A program made the position numbers and the translations under genes. Below are positions 18,571 through 27,112 of a stretch of 64,000 nt of DNA, piece after piece (position 1 is the stretch's first letter; each line of letters opens with the position of its first letter). The notes below the pieces were generated by a model, which did not search any database, was not told the DNA's origin, and saw nothing but the letters and a program-made list of their open reading frames with translations. Location of the stretch: NCBI RefSeq assembly GCF_002844235.1, contig NZ_PGTS01000002.1:434001-498000 (forward strand), written 5' to 3'. Source of the DNA: Thalassospira povalilytica (GTDB lineage Bacteria; Pseudomonadota; Alphaproteobacteria; Rhodospirillales; Thalassospiraceae).

Positions 18571-19632
18571 ATGATGGAAAATTGTGTCAAATTTGCTGTT
18601 CATAGCGGAAAACGACTGCTGCTTGTCTGTGCGACAAGCGCGGCGCTGAGTGGCTGTTTGCTGAATTCCGTCCCTGTGCCGGTGGTTTATGGCGACGGGG
18701 CAAGCTACAGCCCCTATAGCATGCCCAAGCTCCAAAACGGAGAACGGGTGATTACTGTGGAACCCGGCGATACGGTATCCGAGCTGGCAACACGGTATCG
18801 TACGGACTTTACCCAGTTTGCTGCCCGCAACAACCTTAGAAAACCCTATGTCATTTATCCGGGCCAGCGGCTTGTATTGCCGCCATGGACGCCAGATTAT
18901 GACAGTTCGCCGCCAACCAGCGTCGCAGCACGCACATCGACTTCGTCGCCGACGAAAACAGTAACGATTGGCGGTCAAAGACAGGTGGTCAGCATTCCGC
19001 TTGAAAAAGACACTTCGTCCTCAGCGTCACGATCGACTGTTCAAACACAGGTCGCCCGTGTCGCCCCGAGAGAAGGTGGAAATATTCCAACACCCGGGAT
19101 CAAACCGCAAGACTTTGCCGCAGATGCACAGCGCGAAATCGCCTCCACACGCAGTTGGGTCACAGATACCCGACCGACACCGGTTGCCGGTGAAGGAAGC
19201 GACACCCGCAAGAATGTCGTGATTGCCGAGCCGGCCGATCGCAAAGGCTTCATCTGGCCGGTGCAAGGGAAGGTGGTCCTGAAATACGGGGCCGGTACGG
19301 GTGGCCTGTTTAATGACGGGATCAACATTCAGGCCAATCGCGGGACACCGATCCTTGCTGCCGAAAATGGTGTTGTAACCTATGTCGGGAACGAGTTGCG
19401 CGGTTTCGGGAACCTGATCCTGATCAAGCATGCTGACAATTTCGTCACGGCCTATGCCCATACCGAAAACCCGCTGGTGGCGCGCGGCGATGTTGTTGAA
19501 CGTGGGCAGCGGATCTCAAGTGTCGGAACAACCGGCGCTGTGACATTCCCGCAGCTTCATTTTGAAGTCCGCAACGGGCGCAAGTCATCAGACCCGTTGA
19601 AATATCTGCCAAGTGTCATGGTTTCCAGATAG
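18571..19632 (+). CDS. nlpD: LysM/M23 lipoprotein, probable amidase activator
   Basis: 353 residues. Lipobox LSGC with lipidated C29; LysM domain (~60-107) carrying EPGDTVSELATRYRTD and VIYPGQRLVLP; Pro/Thr linker; C-terminal LytM/M23 domain (~225-345). The LytM metal ligands are largely lost: the first His/Asp pair is replaced (FNDGINI) and the HxH motif reads QLHFE. Like NlpD, it should not cut peptidoglycan itself but activate septal amidases. Attachment to the outer-membrane inner leaflet is expected. ATG 18571 and 18574 are adjacent; either may be used. Confidence 0.87.
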   Translation: MMENCVKFAVHSGKRLLLVCATSAALSGCLLNSVPVPVVYGDGASYSPYSMPKLQNGERVITVEPGDTVSELATRYRTDFTQFAARNNLRKPYVIYPGQRLVLPPWTPDYDSSPPTSVAARTSTSSPTKTVTIGGQRQVVSIPLEKDTSSSASRSTVQTQVARVAPREGGNIPTPGIKPQDFAADAQREIASTRSWVTDTRPTPVAGEGSDTRKNVVIAEPADRKGFIWPVQGKVVLKYGAGTGGLFNDGINIQANRGTPILAAENGVVTYVGNELRGFGNLILIKHADNFVTAYAHTENPLVARGDVVERGQRISSVGTTGAVTFPQLHFEVRNGRKSSDPLKYLPSVMVSR

Positions 19633-19633
19633 C

Positions 19634-19666
19634 AAAACACCCGGACAAAGATCCGGGTGTTTTTTT
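19634..19666 (+). terminator. Intrinsic terminator after nlpD
   Basis: AAAACACCCGGA pairs with TCCGGGTGTTTT around a 6-base loop, followed by a T-run to 19667. Convergent with the minus-strand DUF815 gene. Confidence 0.9.
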
Positions 19667-19696
19667 GATGTGGCACCAAAGCGCTTGTGCACCGGC

Positions 19697-20560
19697 TTAA
19701 TCGAGCGACTTGCCAAGTTCACCGGCAATTTCCTGAATAAACTGCCAGGCCACGCGGCCCGAACGGCTGCCACGGGTAACGGTCCATTCCTTGGCCCGTG
19801 CGTGCAGTTCTTCAACCGGCATGTCGAGGTTGAATTCCTTTGCGTAGCCTTCGATGATTTCGAAATAGACGTCCTGGGAAATGTTGTGGAAGCCAAGCCA
19901 CAGACCAAAGCGGTCCGACAGTGAAACCTTTTCCTCAACCGCTTCGGACGGGTTGATCGCGGTTGAACGTTCATTTTCAATCATGTCACGGGCCATAAGG
20001 TGACGGCGGTTTGACGTGGCATAGAAAATAACGTTCTTGGGACGGCCTTCAATTCCGCCTTCAAGCACTGCTTTCAGCGACTTGTAGCTTTCATCCTGCA
20101 TATCGAATGACAGGTCATCACAAAACAGGATCGTGCGGCGGCCACTTTGTTCAAGAATGTGAAGCAAGTCGGGCAGGCTGGGAATGTCTTCACGGTGAAT
20201 CTCCACCAGGGCCAAGGCGGCCGGACGTTCTGCGTTGATTTTAGCGTGCATCGCCTTGACGATGGAGCTTTTGCCCGTGCCGCGTGCGCCCCACAACAGG
20301 GCGTTGTTGGCTGGTAATCCGTCTGCAAAACGTTTCGTGTTGTTATACAGGATTTCCTTTTGCTGGCCGATGCCTTGCAGCAGCTCGATATCGATACGGT
20401 TGACGTTGCGCACCGGCTGCAAATAGCCGGTTTCGGCCTGCCATACAAAGGCGTCCGCCGCGCTCAGGTCATTTTCGGTTCGTGCTGGTGGGGCCATGCG
20501 TTCAAGTGCTGTTGCAATCCGTTCAAGCGTTGGCAGCAACTTATCGAAATCCGTACTCAT
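19697..20560 (-). CDS. DUF815-family P-loop ATPase
   Basis: 287 residues. Walker A GARGTGKSS (about 90-98), Walker B TILFCDDLSFD, and a sensor-like region YATSNRRHLM, all typical of AAA-like DUF815 proteins. An N-terminal ~75 residues precedes the ATPase core. Biochemical role is not established for the family as far as I know. Start: the ATG at 20560 has AGAGG upstream; the frame continues open to 20812 but without family character. Confidence 0.82.
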   Translation of the reverse strand: MSTDFDKLLPTLERIATALERMAPPARTENDLSAADAFVWQAETGYLQPVRNVNRIDIELLQGIGQQKEILYNNTKRFADGLPANNALLWGARGTGKSSIVKAMHAKINAERPAALALVEIHREDIPSLPDLLHILEQSGRRTILFCDDLSFDMQDESYKSLKAVLEGGIEGRPKNVIFYATSNRRHLMARDMIENERSTAINPSEAVEEKVSLSDRFGLWLGFHNISQDVYFEIIEGYAKEFNLDMPVEELHARAKEWTVTRGSRSGRVAWQFIQEIAGELGKSLD

Positions 20561-20921
20561 CGAAGCCTCTTGGATGTTTGTTGTTTTTGGTGACATAAGG
20601 GACTGCGGAAAACCGGTTGCCGAAACGAATGACACGACACCAAGCCCGCACGTTATTTGGGCAGGTCGCACCATGGCCCGTTCAAAACGGGTGATCATTT
20701 CAGTCCTTGCATTAAATACAGACCCTGTTGGCGGGAAAACTAGCATACCGACTACCAAATGGAACAGCTTGTTACGGTCAGACCGGTTCGGGATCGAGGT
20801 GATCCAAACCACATGTTTTCCAATTTTCCGCCTTTATATCCGGTTCTTCCTTGCTTTGGCGTTGTACGCCGTTATATTCCGGCAGTTGATATTTTTTGTT
20901 CTGAGGAATTAGGAGTTCCTA
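20561..20921. other. Divergent intergenic region, DUF815 gene / yajC
   Basis: 361 bases without a convincing gene. The right end holds the yajC promoter. An open minus-strand extension of the DUF815 frame (to 20812) is judged non-coding. Nothing else recognised. Confidence 0.5.
20851..20878 (+). promoter_or_regulatory. Candidate promoter of yajC-secDF
   Basis: TTGCTT (20851-20856), 16-base spacer, TATATT (20873-20878), 43 bases before the yajC start. The spacer contains a GGCGT-TGT-ACGCC inverted repeat (20858-20870). Confidence 0.5.
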
Positions 20922-21293
20922 ATGTTTATTTCGACGGCTTACGCTCAGGCCGCTGGTGGTGCAGATGGTGCAGGCGCACTGATGCAGTTCGCACCGCTTA
21001 TCCTGATTTTCGTTGTTTTCTATTTCCTGCTCATCCGTCCTCAGCAGAAAAAACAGAAAGAACATAAAGCAATGCTCGAGGCGATCCGCCGTGGCGACAA
21101 AATCGTCACCGCAGGTGGCCTGATCGGCACCGTTGCCAAAGTTGTTGGTGATGACGAGTTGTCCGTCGAGATTGCCGAAGGCGTAAAAGTCAAAGTGGCA
21201 CGCGGCATGGTTTCGACAGTTCTGTCGAAAACCGAACCGGCCAAGAACGACGCCAAAGAAGAAGAAAAAGAAGAAGAGACCAAAAAAGACTGA
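20922..21293 (+). CDS. yajC: Preprotein translocase accessory subunit YajC
   Basis: 123 residues. One membrane helix (~20-42, FAPLILIFVVFYFLLIRP), then QQKKQKEHKAMLEAIRRGDK and GGLIGTVAKV, the YajC signature, and a highly charged Lys/Glu tail. It associates with SecDF in the inner membrane. AGGAG lies six bases before the ATG. First gene of the yajC-secD-secF operon. Confidence 0.94.
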   Translation: MFISTAYAQAAGGADGAGALMQFAPLILIFVVFYFLLIRPQQKKQKEHKAMLEAIRRGDKIVTAGGLIGTVAKVVGDDELSVEIAEGVKVKVARGMVSTVLSKTEPAKNDAKEEEKEEETKKD

Positions 21294-21436
21294 TCTCTTC
21301 GCGCTAAGTGAGGCGGGGCACATGGCTCCGCCTTCTTGCATTTTACCGGTGGCCTGAAGCGGTACAAAATACCCGTTGTTCCAAGAACCTTGGAACCAGA
21401 CCAAGGTTGACCCAGACAGATCCGGTCAAAGAACAC

Positions 21437-23011
21437 ATGCTTTATTTTACCAAATGGAAAGCAGCACTGGTCCTTCTGGTGTGTGCTTTGGGCGTGATAT
21501 ACGCCGCGCCAAACTTCCTGCCGTCGGGAACATTCCCGACCGAGGCAAGCTATTTGCCCGGCAAGCAGATTAATCTTGGCCTCGACCTTCGTGGCGGCTC
21601 GCATATGCTGCTTGAAGTCGATACGGACAGTGTCCTGCGTGAACGTTATGACGCACTTGCCGATACGATCCGCACCGACCTGCGCCAGGAACAGATCCGC
21701 AACCGCCCGCGCGAAGCAACCGCGAACGGTGCCGAGATCACCATCCTCAAACCTGAAGATGTTGAAAAAGCCCGCGAGATCGCCCGCGCAGCAGAACCCA
21801 ATACGGAGCTGAGCGGCGAGGGGAACAACATCCACGTTACCTATAACGCCGTTGCCCGCAAGGAATTGATCGACCGTGCCATTGCGCAGTCACTTGAAGT
21901 GGTGCGTCGCCGTGTTGACGAACTTGGCACGACGGAACCGTCGATCCAGCGTCAGGGCGAAAATCGCATTGTTGTTCAGGTGCCCGGTCTTGATGACCCG
22001 TCGCGTTTGCGTGCGATCCTTGGTCGTACCGCCAAGATGAACTTCCATCTTGTAAATAACGAGAAAACGGCCGCTGAAGCCCGTGCAACCGGTCTTCCGC
22101 CGGGAACCATGATCCTGCCGGCTGCTGATGCGTCGGACAAGGCTGCTGGCATCCGCGAATATCTGATTGATCGTCGTATTGTCGTATCCGGGGACAATCT
22201 TGTTGATTCCCAGCCGACCTTCAGTGACGGTCGTCCTGTTGTATCGTTCCGCTTTGATGCGGCCGGTGGCGCCCGTTTCGGCGATGTCACCAGCAAGAAT
22301 GCCGGGCGTGGCCTGGCAATCGTTCTGGATGGTGAAGTGATTTCCGCGCCGCGGATCAATGAACCGATCCTGGGCGGCAACGGCATCATCACCGGACAAT
22401 TCAGCGTGCAGGAAGCCAACGATCTTTCATTGCTGCTGCGCGCTGGTGCATTGCCGGCCCCAATGCAGATCCTTGAAGAACGTTCTGTCGGTCCAGGCCT
22501 TGGTCAGGATTCGGTTGAAGCTGGCGAAATCGCTGCTGTTCTTGGTCTGGTGTTTGTTATTGCCTTCATGGTGATCAGCTATGGACGTTTTGGCATCTAT
22601 GCCGACATCGCCCTGATGATGAACCTGATCCTTGTTTTGGCGGTGATGTCTGTCTTGCAGGCAACACTGACGCTGCCGGGGATTGCAGGTATCGTTCTGA
22701 CGGTCGGTATGGCTGTTGATGCCAACGTTCTGATCTTTGAACGCATTCGCGAAGAACGTCGTAACGGCCGAACGATCATCAATTCGATTGATGCGGGTTA
22801 TCGCAGTGCCATGTCGACCATTCTTGATGCGAACATCACGACACTGATTGCGGCCCTGGTGCTGTTTAGCTTCGGCTCTGGCCCGATCAAGGGCTTTGCC
22901 GTGACGCTGGCCATCGGGATCATCACGTCGATGTTCTCGGCGATCTGGCTGACCCGTTTGATGATTTCCGTCTGGGTCAAGCGCAGCCGCCCGACGGAAC
23001 TGGTACTTTGA
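21437..23011 (+). CDS. secD: Protein translocase subunit SecD
   Basis: 524 residues. N-terminal membrane helix, then LGLDLRGGSHMLLEVD at the start of the large periplasmic domain, a P1/P4 region with VVRRRVDELGTTEPSIQRQG, and five C-terminal helices with GMAVDANVLIFERIREE, where the conserved Asp acts in proton-driven export. ATG 21437 starts the conserved region (MLYFTKWKA); earlier in-frame starts add unconserved residues. It sits 143 bases after yajC and 19 before secF. Confidence 0.96.
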   Translation: MLYFTKWKAALVLLVCALGVIYAAPNFLPSGTFPTEASYLPGKQINLGLDLRGGSHMLLEVDTDSVLRERYDALADTIRTDLRQEQIRNRPREATANGAEITILKPEDVEKAREIARAAEPNTELSGEGNNIHVTYNAVARKELIDRAIAQSLEVVRRRVDELGTTEPSIQRQGENRIVVQVPGLDDPSRLRAILGRTAKMNFHLVNNEKTAAEARATGLPPGTMILPAADASDKAAGIREYLIDRRIVVSGDNLVDSQPTFSDGRPVVSFRFDAAGGARFGDVTSKNAGRGLAIVLDGEVISAPRINEPILGGNGIITGQFSVQEANDLSLLLRAGALPAPMQILEERSVGPGLGQDSVEAGEIAAVLGLVFVIAFMVISYGRFGIYADIALMMNLILVLAVMSVLQATLTLPGIAGIVLTVGMAVDANVLIFERIREERRNGRTIINSIDAGYRSAMSTILDANITTLIAALVLFSFGSGPIKGFAVTLAIGIITSMFSAIWLTRLMISVWVKRSRPTELVL

Positions 23012-23030
23012 GGAAGGGAACAGGGAAGAT

Positions 23031-23960
23031 ATGAAACCTTTGCATCTTATCCCGGATGACGTGAACATCCCGTTCCTCAAATTCCGGAAAATCTTTTACA
23101 TCGTATCGATGGCGCTGGTTCTTGCATCGGCGGCACTGTTTGCGACCAAAGGCCTTAATTTCGGGATCGACTTCCGCGGGGGTATCCTTGTTGAGATCAA
23201 GACCGAAGGCCCGGCAGACATTAGCGGTTTGCGCGACAAGTTGGGCAGCCTTGGTCTTGGCGATGTCTCGATCCAGGAATTTGGGGCGGCTGACGATGTG
23301 TTGATCCAGCTCCAGCGTCAGGATGGTGACGAAAAGGCCCAGATGGCCGCATTGGCGAAAGTTACAGAAGCCCTTGGCGAAAATGTAACCATCCGTCGAA
23401 GCGAGCTCGTCGGCCCGAAAGTCGGTGATGAGCTCAAGGAAGCCGGATTCTATTCGGTTGTGATCTCGCTTCTGCTGATCATGATCTATATCTGGTTCCG
23501 GTTTGAATGGCAGTTTGCTGTGGCGTCCGTTGTTGCGCTTTTGCATGACGTCGTGATCACGGTTGGCTTCTTTGTGATCACTGGTGTGCAGTTTGATCTG
23601 GCAACGCTGGCAGCCGTTTTGACGGTTGCAGGTTATTCGATCAACGATACGGTCGTTGTGTTTGACCGCATCCGTGAATATCTGCGCAAGTTCCGCAAAA
23701 TGGAAATCCCGGATCTGCTTGATCTTTCGATCAACTCGACACTGTCGCGTACGACCATGACGTCGTTCACGACCTTGTTGGCGCTGATTGCGTTGTTTGC
23801 CTTTGGCGGTGAGGCGATCCGCGGTTTCACCATGGCGCTGATCTTTGGCATCGTGATCGGGACCTATTCATCGATTTGTGTGGCATCGCCACTACTGATT
23901 GTGTTGCGTCTCAAACGGAAAATTCCGGAAGCCGAAGAAGGTCAGGAAGCAAAAGCCTGA
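23031..23960 (+). CDS. secF: Protein translocase subunit SecF
   Basis: 309 residues. Six membrane helices; LNFGIDFRGGILVEIK after the first and AGYSINDTVVVFDRIRE in the fourth/fifth region carry the SecF signatures. It pairs with SecD to pull secreted proteins from the periplasmic side. The operon ends at a terminator 30 bases downstream. Confidence 0.96.
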   Translation: MKPLHLIPDDVNIPFLKFRKIFYIVSMALVLASAALFATKGLNFGIDFRGGILVEIKTEGPADISGLRDKLGSLGLGDVSIQEFGAADDVLIQLQRQDGDEKAQMAALAKVTEALGENVTIRRSELVGPKVGDELKEAGFYSVVISLLLIMIYIWFRFEWQFAVASVVALLHDVVITVGFFVITGVQFDLATLAAVLTVAGYSINDTVVVFDRIREYLRKFRKMEIPDLLDLSINSTLSRTTMTSFTTLLALIALFAFGGEAIRGFTMALIFGIVIGTYSSICVASPLLIVLRLKRKIPEAEEGQEAKA

Positions 23961-23990
23961 TCGCTGATCGGATGATCTAGAATTTGCAAG

Positions 23991-24026
23991 AAGGCCGGGG
24001 ATGTGCGAAAACGCCCCGGCCTTTTT
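23991..24026 (+). terminator. Terminator after secF
   Basis: AAGGCCGGGG (23991-24000) pairs with CCCCGGCCTT (24014-24023), followed by TTTCTTTT. Confidence 0.9.
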
Positions 24027-24086
24027 CTTTTGGCTTTCTGCCTGAACCGGGTGGAAAACTGCGCACCAGACCATATGAGGATTGCC

Positions 24087-24467
24087 ATGTCACTTGAAGT
24101 CAGCCCACTTGTTGCCGAAGGTCGCAATCTGGTGTCGAGTTACGGTGACGGTCTGTTCCGCTTTGGCGAAGAAACCGTCAATGGATCGGTCCTGCTGTTT
24201 CCGGAATCGATCTATTCCTGGAATGTCAAATCCATGGACGATATCACGGTCGACTCATTCGCCCGGGTGATCGAAAAAGCAGACGAGATTGAAATTCTGC
24301 TGCTTGGTATGGGCAACCGCCTGATGCCGGTGCCATTGGCGTGGCGCCACGCATTGAAGGAACATGGCATTGTGATCGAACCGATGGATACCGGTGCGGC
24401 ATGCCGGACCTACAACGTTCTTGTCGCCGAAGCACGCCGCGTCGCCGCAGCCTTGATTGCGGTTTGA
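24087..24467 (+). CDS. Mth938-domain protein (NDUFAF3-type)
   Basis: 126 residues, family length. SWNVKSMDDITVDSF and ILLLGMGNRLMPVP, then GIVIEPMDTGAACRTYNVL match the Mth938/DUF498 fold. The mitochondrial member NDUFAF3 is a complex I assembly factor; the bacterial role is less settled. Start: ATG 24087 has TGAGGA six bases upstream, and upstream in-frame ATGs lack it. In alphaproteobacteria this gene often follows secDF. A second complex I assembly-factor homologue lies at 27113. Confidence 0.85.
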   Translation: MSLEVSPLVAEGRNLVSSYGDGLFRFGEETVNGSVLLFPESIYSWNVKSMDDITVDSFARVIEKADEIEILLLGMGNRLMPVPLAWRHALKEHGIVIEPMDTGAACRTYNVLVAEARRVAAALIAV

Positions 24468-24472
24468 TAAGG

Positions 24473-25825
24473 CTAGCCGCGCAGATAGTGCTGCAACTGA
24501 TGGCGGACCTGCTTTACGCTGGCAAAAATTGCAGCAGGGCCCGGTGCATAGCCGGCCGGGAATGATTCCCCGCACAGAAACAGGTTCTTCCACGGCAATC
24601 GCAAACGATCACGTAAAGCCGCATGGCCCGGGGTGAATTCCGGGAAGGGGGCCTCGGCATCAATGAAGCTGAATTTCGGATGGTCTATCCCGTCGGCATT
24701 GCGAGACCGTGCTTGCAGATCGACATTGAGATATTGATTGCATAACCAAAGACATCTCTGCCAGACCCGGGCAACAATCTGATCAGTGGTGCCGTCGGTC
24801 GGCATGTGAAAGCTGCTATTGAGGCTGACCTGCACGTGGCGGCGATGACAGTAGATTGCCCGGACAAGGTCGTCACTGACCAGAAGGCAACTTGGTTCGG
24901 CAAATGGCCGTCGCATTTCAAAGGCTACGGTCTGACGGCGGGCAGGGGCCGGTGGAATGCCGATATCAGGCACCGCATCGCAAAGCGGCCGTGGATGCAG
25001 CGCCAACACAACGGCGTCACCTGGCTTAAGAACCACCTGAATATCGTCATTAAACAGCAAGTCTGTTGCGAACTCCGATGTACTGTCAATGTCACCAAGT
25101 TTTGTGCGTGCCATCACTGTGCCACCCGCGGCAACAAATCGTTCGCGCAAGGTCGGAAGGGCAATGTCATTGAGGATGATCGGATCAATGGCCGAAAATA
25201 CCGGTTCGTGTGACTTTGAAAACAATGCGGATATTTTCGGAACGAGAACACGTGCCAACAGGGCGCGCGAACACCGGTGTGCCGGGATAGAAAACAATGT
25301 TTCTGCCAACACCGCCAATGCATCGCGATGGTATGTGCCGGGCTGGTTGGCCTGTTCGTCACTATCGAAGTCACCCGAAGACAGAACGTTATCAACCCGG
25401 CTTTCTTCACTGGCAAAGCGTTGCCGCGACAAACCAAGGGCAGTATAGGCCCGCGCGACAAAGCCAAGTCGCCGGGCAACAAGCGCACGCGCGATACCGT
25501 GATCAAGTGAAATAACGGCTGGTTTGCGCCGGCCTCGTTTAAGTCCGATCACGCAATGGGCTGGTCGGATCAGCTTTTTGGGAATTTCCGGGAAACCGGC
25601 AAAATAATCGGCGACCAAGCCTTCGGGGTCATAGAAAATCTCGGGTTCAGCAGTTTTGTGGTTTTCAGGGGCGGTTTGCATGCCGCGCGTCCACCGGCTT
25701 TCAAACGGCTCGCCTTCGTCATAAAGGACGACTTCTGCACCATCTTCTGCCATCCGGGTTGCCAATGCCGCCCCGGCAAGGCCGCCGCCAACAACGTGAA
25801 CTTTCCCAGACGTGAAGGATGCCAT
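24473..25825 (-). CDS. FAD-dependent oxidoreductase, amine-oxidase/desaturase-like
   Basis: 450 residues. Dinucleotide-binding start VHVVGGGLAGAALATRMAED (~9-28) and a C-terminal FAD-contact segment KNLFLCGESFPAGYAPGPAA resemble the phytoene-desaturase/HpnE-type flavoproteins. The middle ~300 residues are not recognised, and Cys/His content is high. It converges on the Mth938 gene with 5 bases between. Proximity to a squalene/phytoene-synthase-fold gene suggests a terpenoid link, but that neighbour lacks catalytic motifs, so the substrate remains open. Confidence 0.6.
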   Translation of the reverse strand: MASFTSGKVHVVGGGLAGAALATRMAEDGAEVVLYDEGEPFESRWTRGMQTAPENHKTAEPEIFYDPEGLVADYFAGFPEIPKKLIRPAHCVIGLKRGRRKPAVISLDHGIARALVARRLGFVARAYTALGLSRQRFASEESRVDNVLSSGDFDSDEQANQPGTYHRDALAVLAETLFSIPAHRCSRALLARVLVPKISALFSKSHEPVFSAIDPIILNDIALPTLRERFVAAGGTVMARTKLGDIDSTSEFATDLLFNDDIQVVLKPGDAVVLALHPRPLCDAVPDIGIPPAPARRQTVAFEMRRPFAEPSCLLVSDDLVRAIYCHRRHVQVSLNSSFHMPTDGTTDQIVARVWQRCLWLCNQYLNVDLQARSRNADGIDHPKFSFIDAEAPFPEFTPGHAALRDRLRLPWKNLFLCGESFPAGYAPGPAAIFASVKQVRHQLQHYLRG

Positions 25826-25934
25826 ATGCCTGCGCCACTTTAATTGTTATACAAGGCCAGAATTAACTGGTTTGCACGTTATCGTGTCATTCGGTCTGAC
25901 AAAATAACCTTAACAGCAGAACAGCTTACAAGCC

Positions 25935-27107
25935 ATGGATGAAATTTCAAACGAACTGGACAGCCTGAACACCGAAGTCATCGACCAAATGAACAGTTGG
26001 GTCGATCTGCTTGGCGGCGGCGAAGTCGGACGGCTTGTTGGTGCGGTCTTGGTCCTGTTCGTATTCTTTGTGTTCAAGCGCGTTCTGGTGCGCGGGGTAC
26101 TTGGCGTTTTGAGACGCATCGCGCATCAAACCGAACGCAGCATGATTGCAAATGTCCTTGATGCCTTTGCCTTGCCGCTTCAGGTGCTGGTGATGTTGCT
26201 GGGCGCGTATTTCGCCGTAGAGCTTCTGGACCTGCCGGTGGCGATTGATGCGCCCCTGATCGAGGCAATCCATATCGCAGCAATGTTTTGCGTGTTCTGG
26301 GCCCTGTTTCGGGCTGTCGAACCGGTTGCGGTGTCACTTAACAGCCTGATCGGGCGGTTTGGTGCCGGTCTTGGTGACGACTTGCGGCAATTCTTTATCC
26401 GCGGGGTCAAAACGCTGATCGTTGTGATCGGCTTTGTTATCTTCCTTGAAGGATGGGGAATTGATGTTTCGGCCTTTCTGGGTGGGCTTGGTCTTGCCGG
26501 GATGGCTGTGGCGCTGGCGGCCAAAGATTCGGTTGCCAACATCTTTGGCGGCCTGACGATCTTTGCGGACAATCTTTATAAGCGCGGTGACTGGATTGAA
26601 ACGCCCCATTTCGAAGGAACGGTGGAGGAGGTGGGCCTGAGGGCGACCAAGGTCCGGACCTTTGCCAAGGCGCTTGTCACCATGCCGAATGCCCAGATTG
26701 TGGATTCACCCGTGATCAACTGGTCACGCATGACCCATCGTCGCATCAAGATGGTCATCGGACTGGAATACCGCACAACAGCCAAACAGATGGAACGGAT
26801 TGTCGAAAAGCTGCGTGACTTTCTGAAAAATGACGACGACGTCGCACAGACGGATGTTGCGCAGATGGTTCATTTGTCCGATTTCGGTGCAAGCTCGATC
26901 AATATTGATCTGTATTACTTTACGAAGACCACCGACTGGGTTACATGGCGTGAAATTCGCAACCGCCACATCATCGCATTCAAGCGCATCGTCGAGGAAG
27001 AAGACGCTGCCTTTGCCTTCCCATCCCAATCGCTTTATGTCGAAAGCCTTCCTGATAACCTTGTCGACACCAAAAACGATCAGCGACCCGCACGTCAGAT
27101 CGGATAA
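25935..27107 (+). CDS. Mechanosensitive ion channel, MscS family
   Basis: 390 residues with about five membrane segments (~31-50, 76-98, 110-128, 155-173, 178-200). The last is the pore helix: GGLGLAGMAVALAAKDSVAN with Gly/Ala packing, followed by the beta domain (RGDWIETPHFEGTVEEVGLR) and an alpha-beta C terminus. It opens under membrane tension to release solutes. It is longer at the N terminus than MscS of E. coli. Ends 5 bases before the next gene. Confidence 0.92.
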   Translation: MDEISNELDSLNTEVIDQMNSWVDLLGGGEVGRLVGAVLVLFVFFVFKRVLVRGVLGVLRRIAHQTERSMIANVLDAFALPLQVLVMLLGAYFAVELLDLPVAIDAPLIEAIHIAAMFCVFWALFRAVEPVAVSLNSLIGRFGAGLGDDLRQFFIRGVKTLIVVIGFVIFLEGWGIDVSAFLGGLGLAGMAVALAAKDSVANIFGGLTIFADNLYKRGDWIETPHFEGTVEEVGLRATKVRTFAKALVTMPNAQIVDSPVINWSRMTHRRIKMVIGLEYRTTAKQMERIVEKLRDFLKNDDDVAQTDVAQMVHLSDFGASSINIDLYYFTKTTDWVTWREIRNRHIIAFKRIVEEEDAAFAFPSQSLYVESLPDNLVDTKNDQRPARQIG

Positions 27108-27112
27108 ACAGA

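Noticed and set aside
18571..19632. Active M23 endopeptidase
   Set aside because: The zinc-binding His/Asp and HxH residues are replaced, so an amidase-activator role is more likely.
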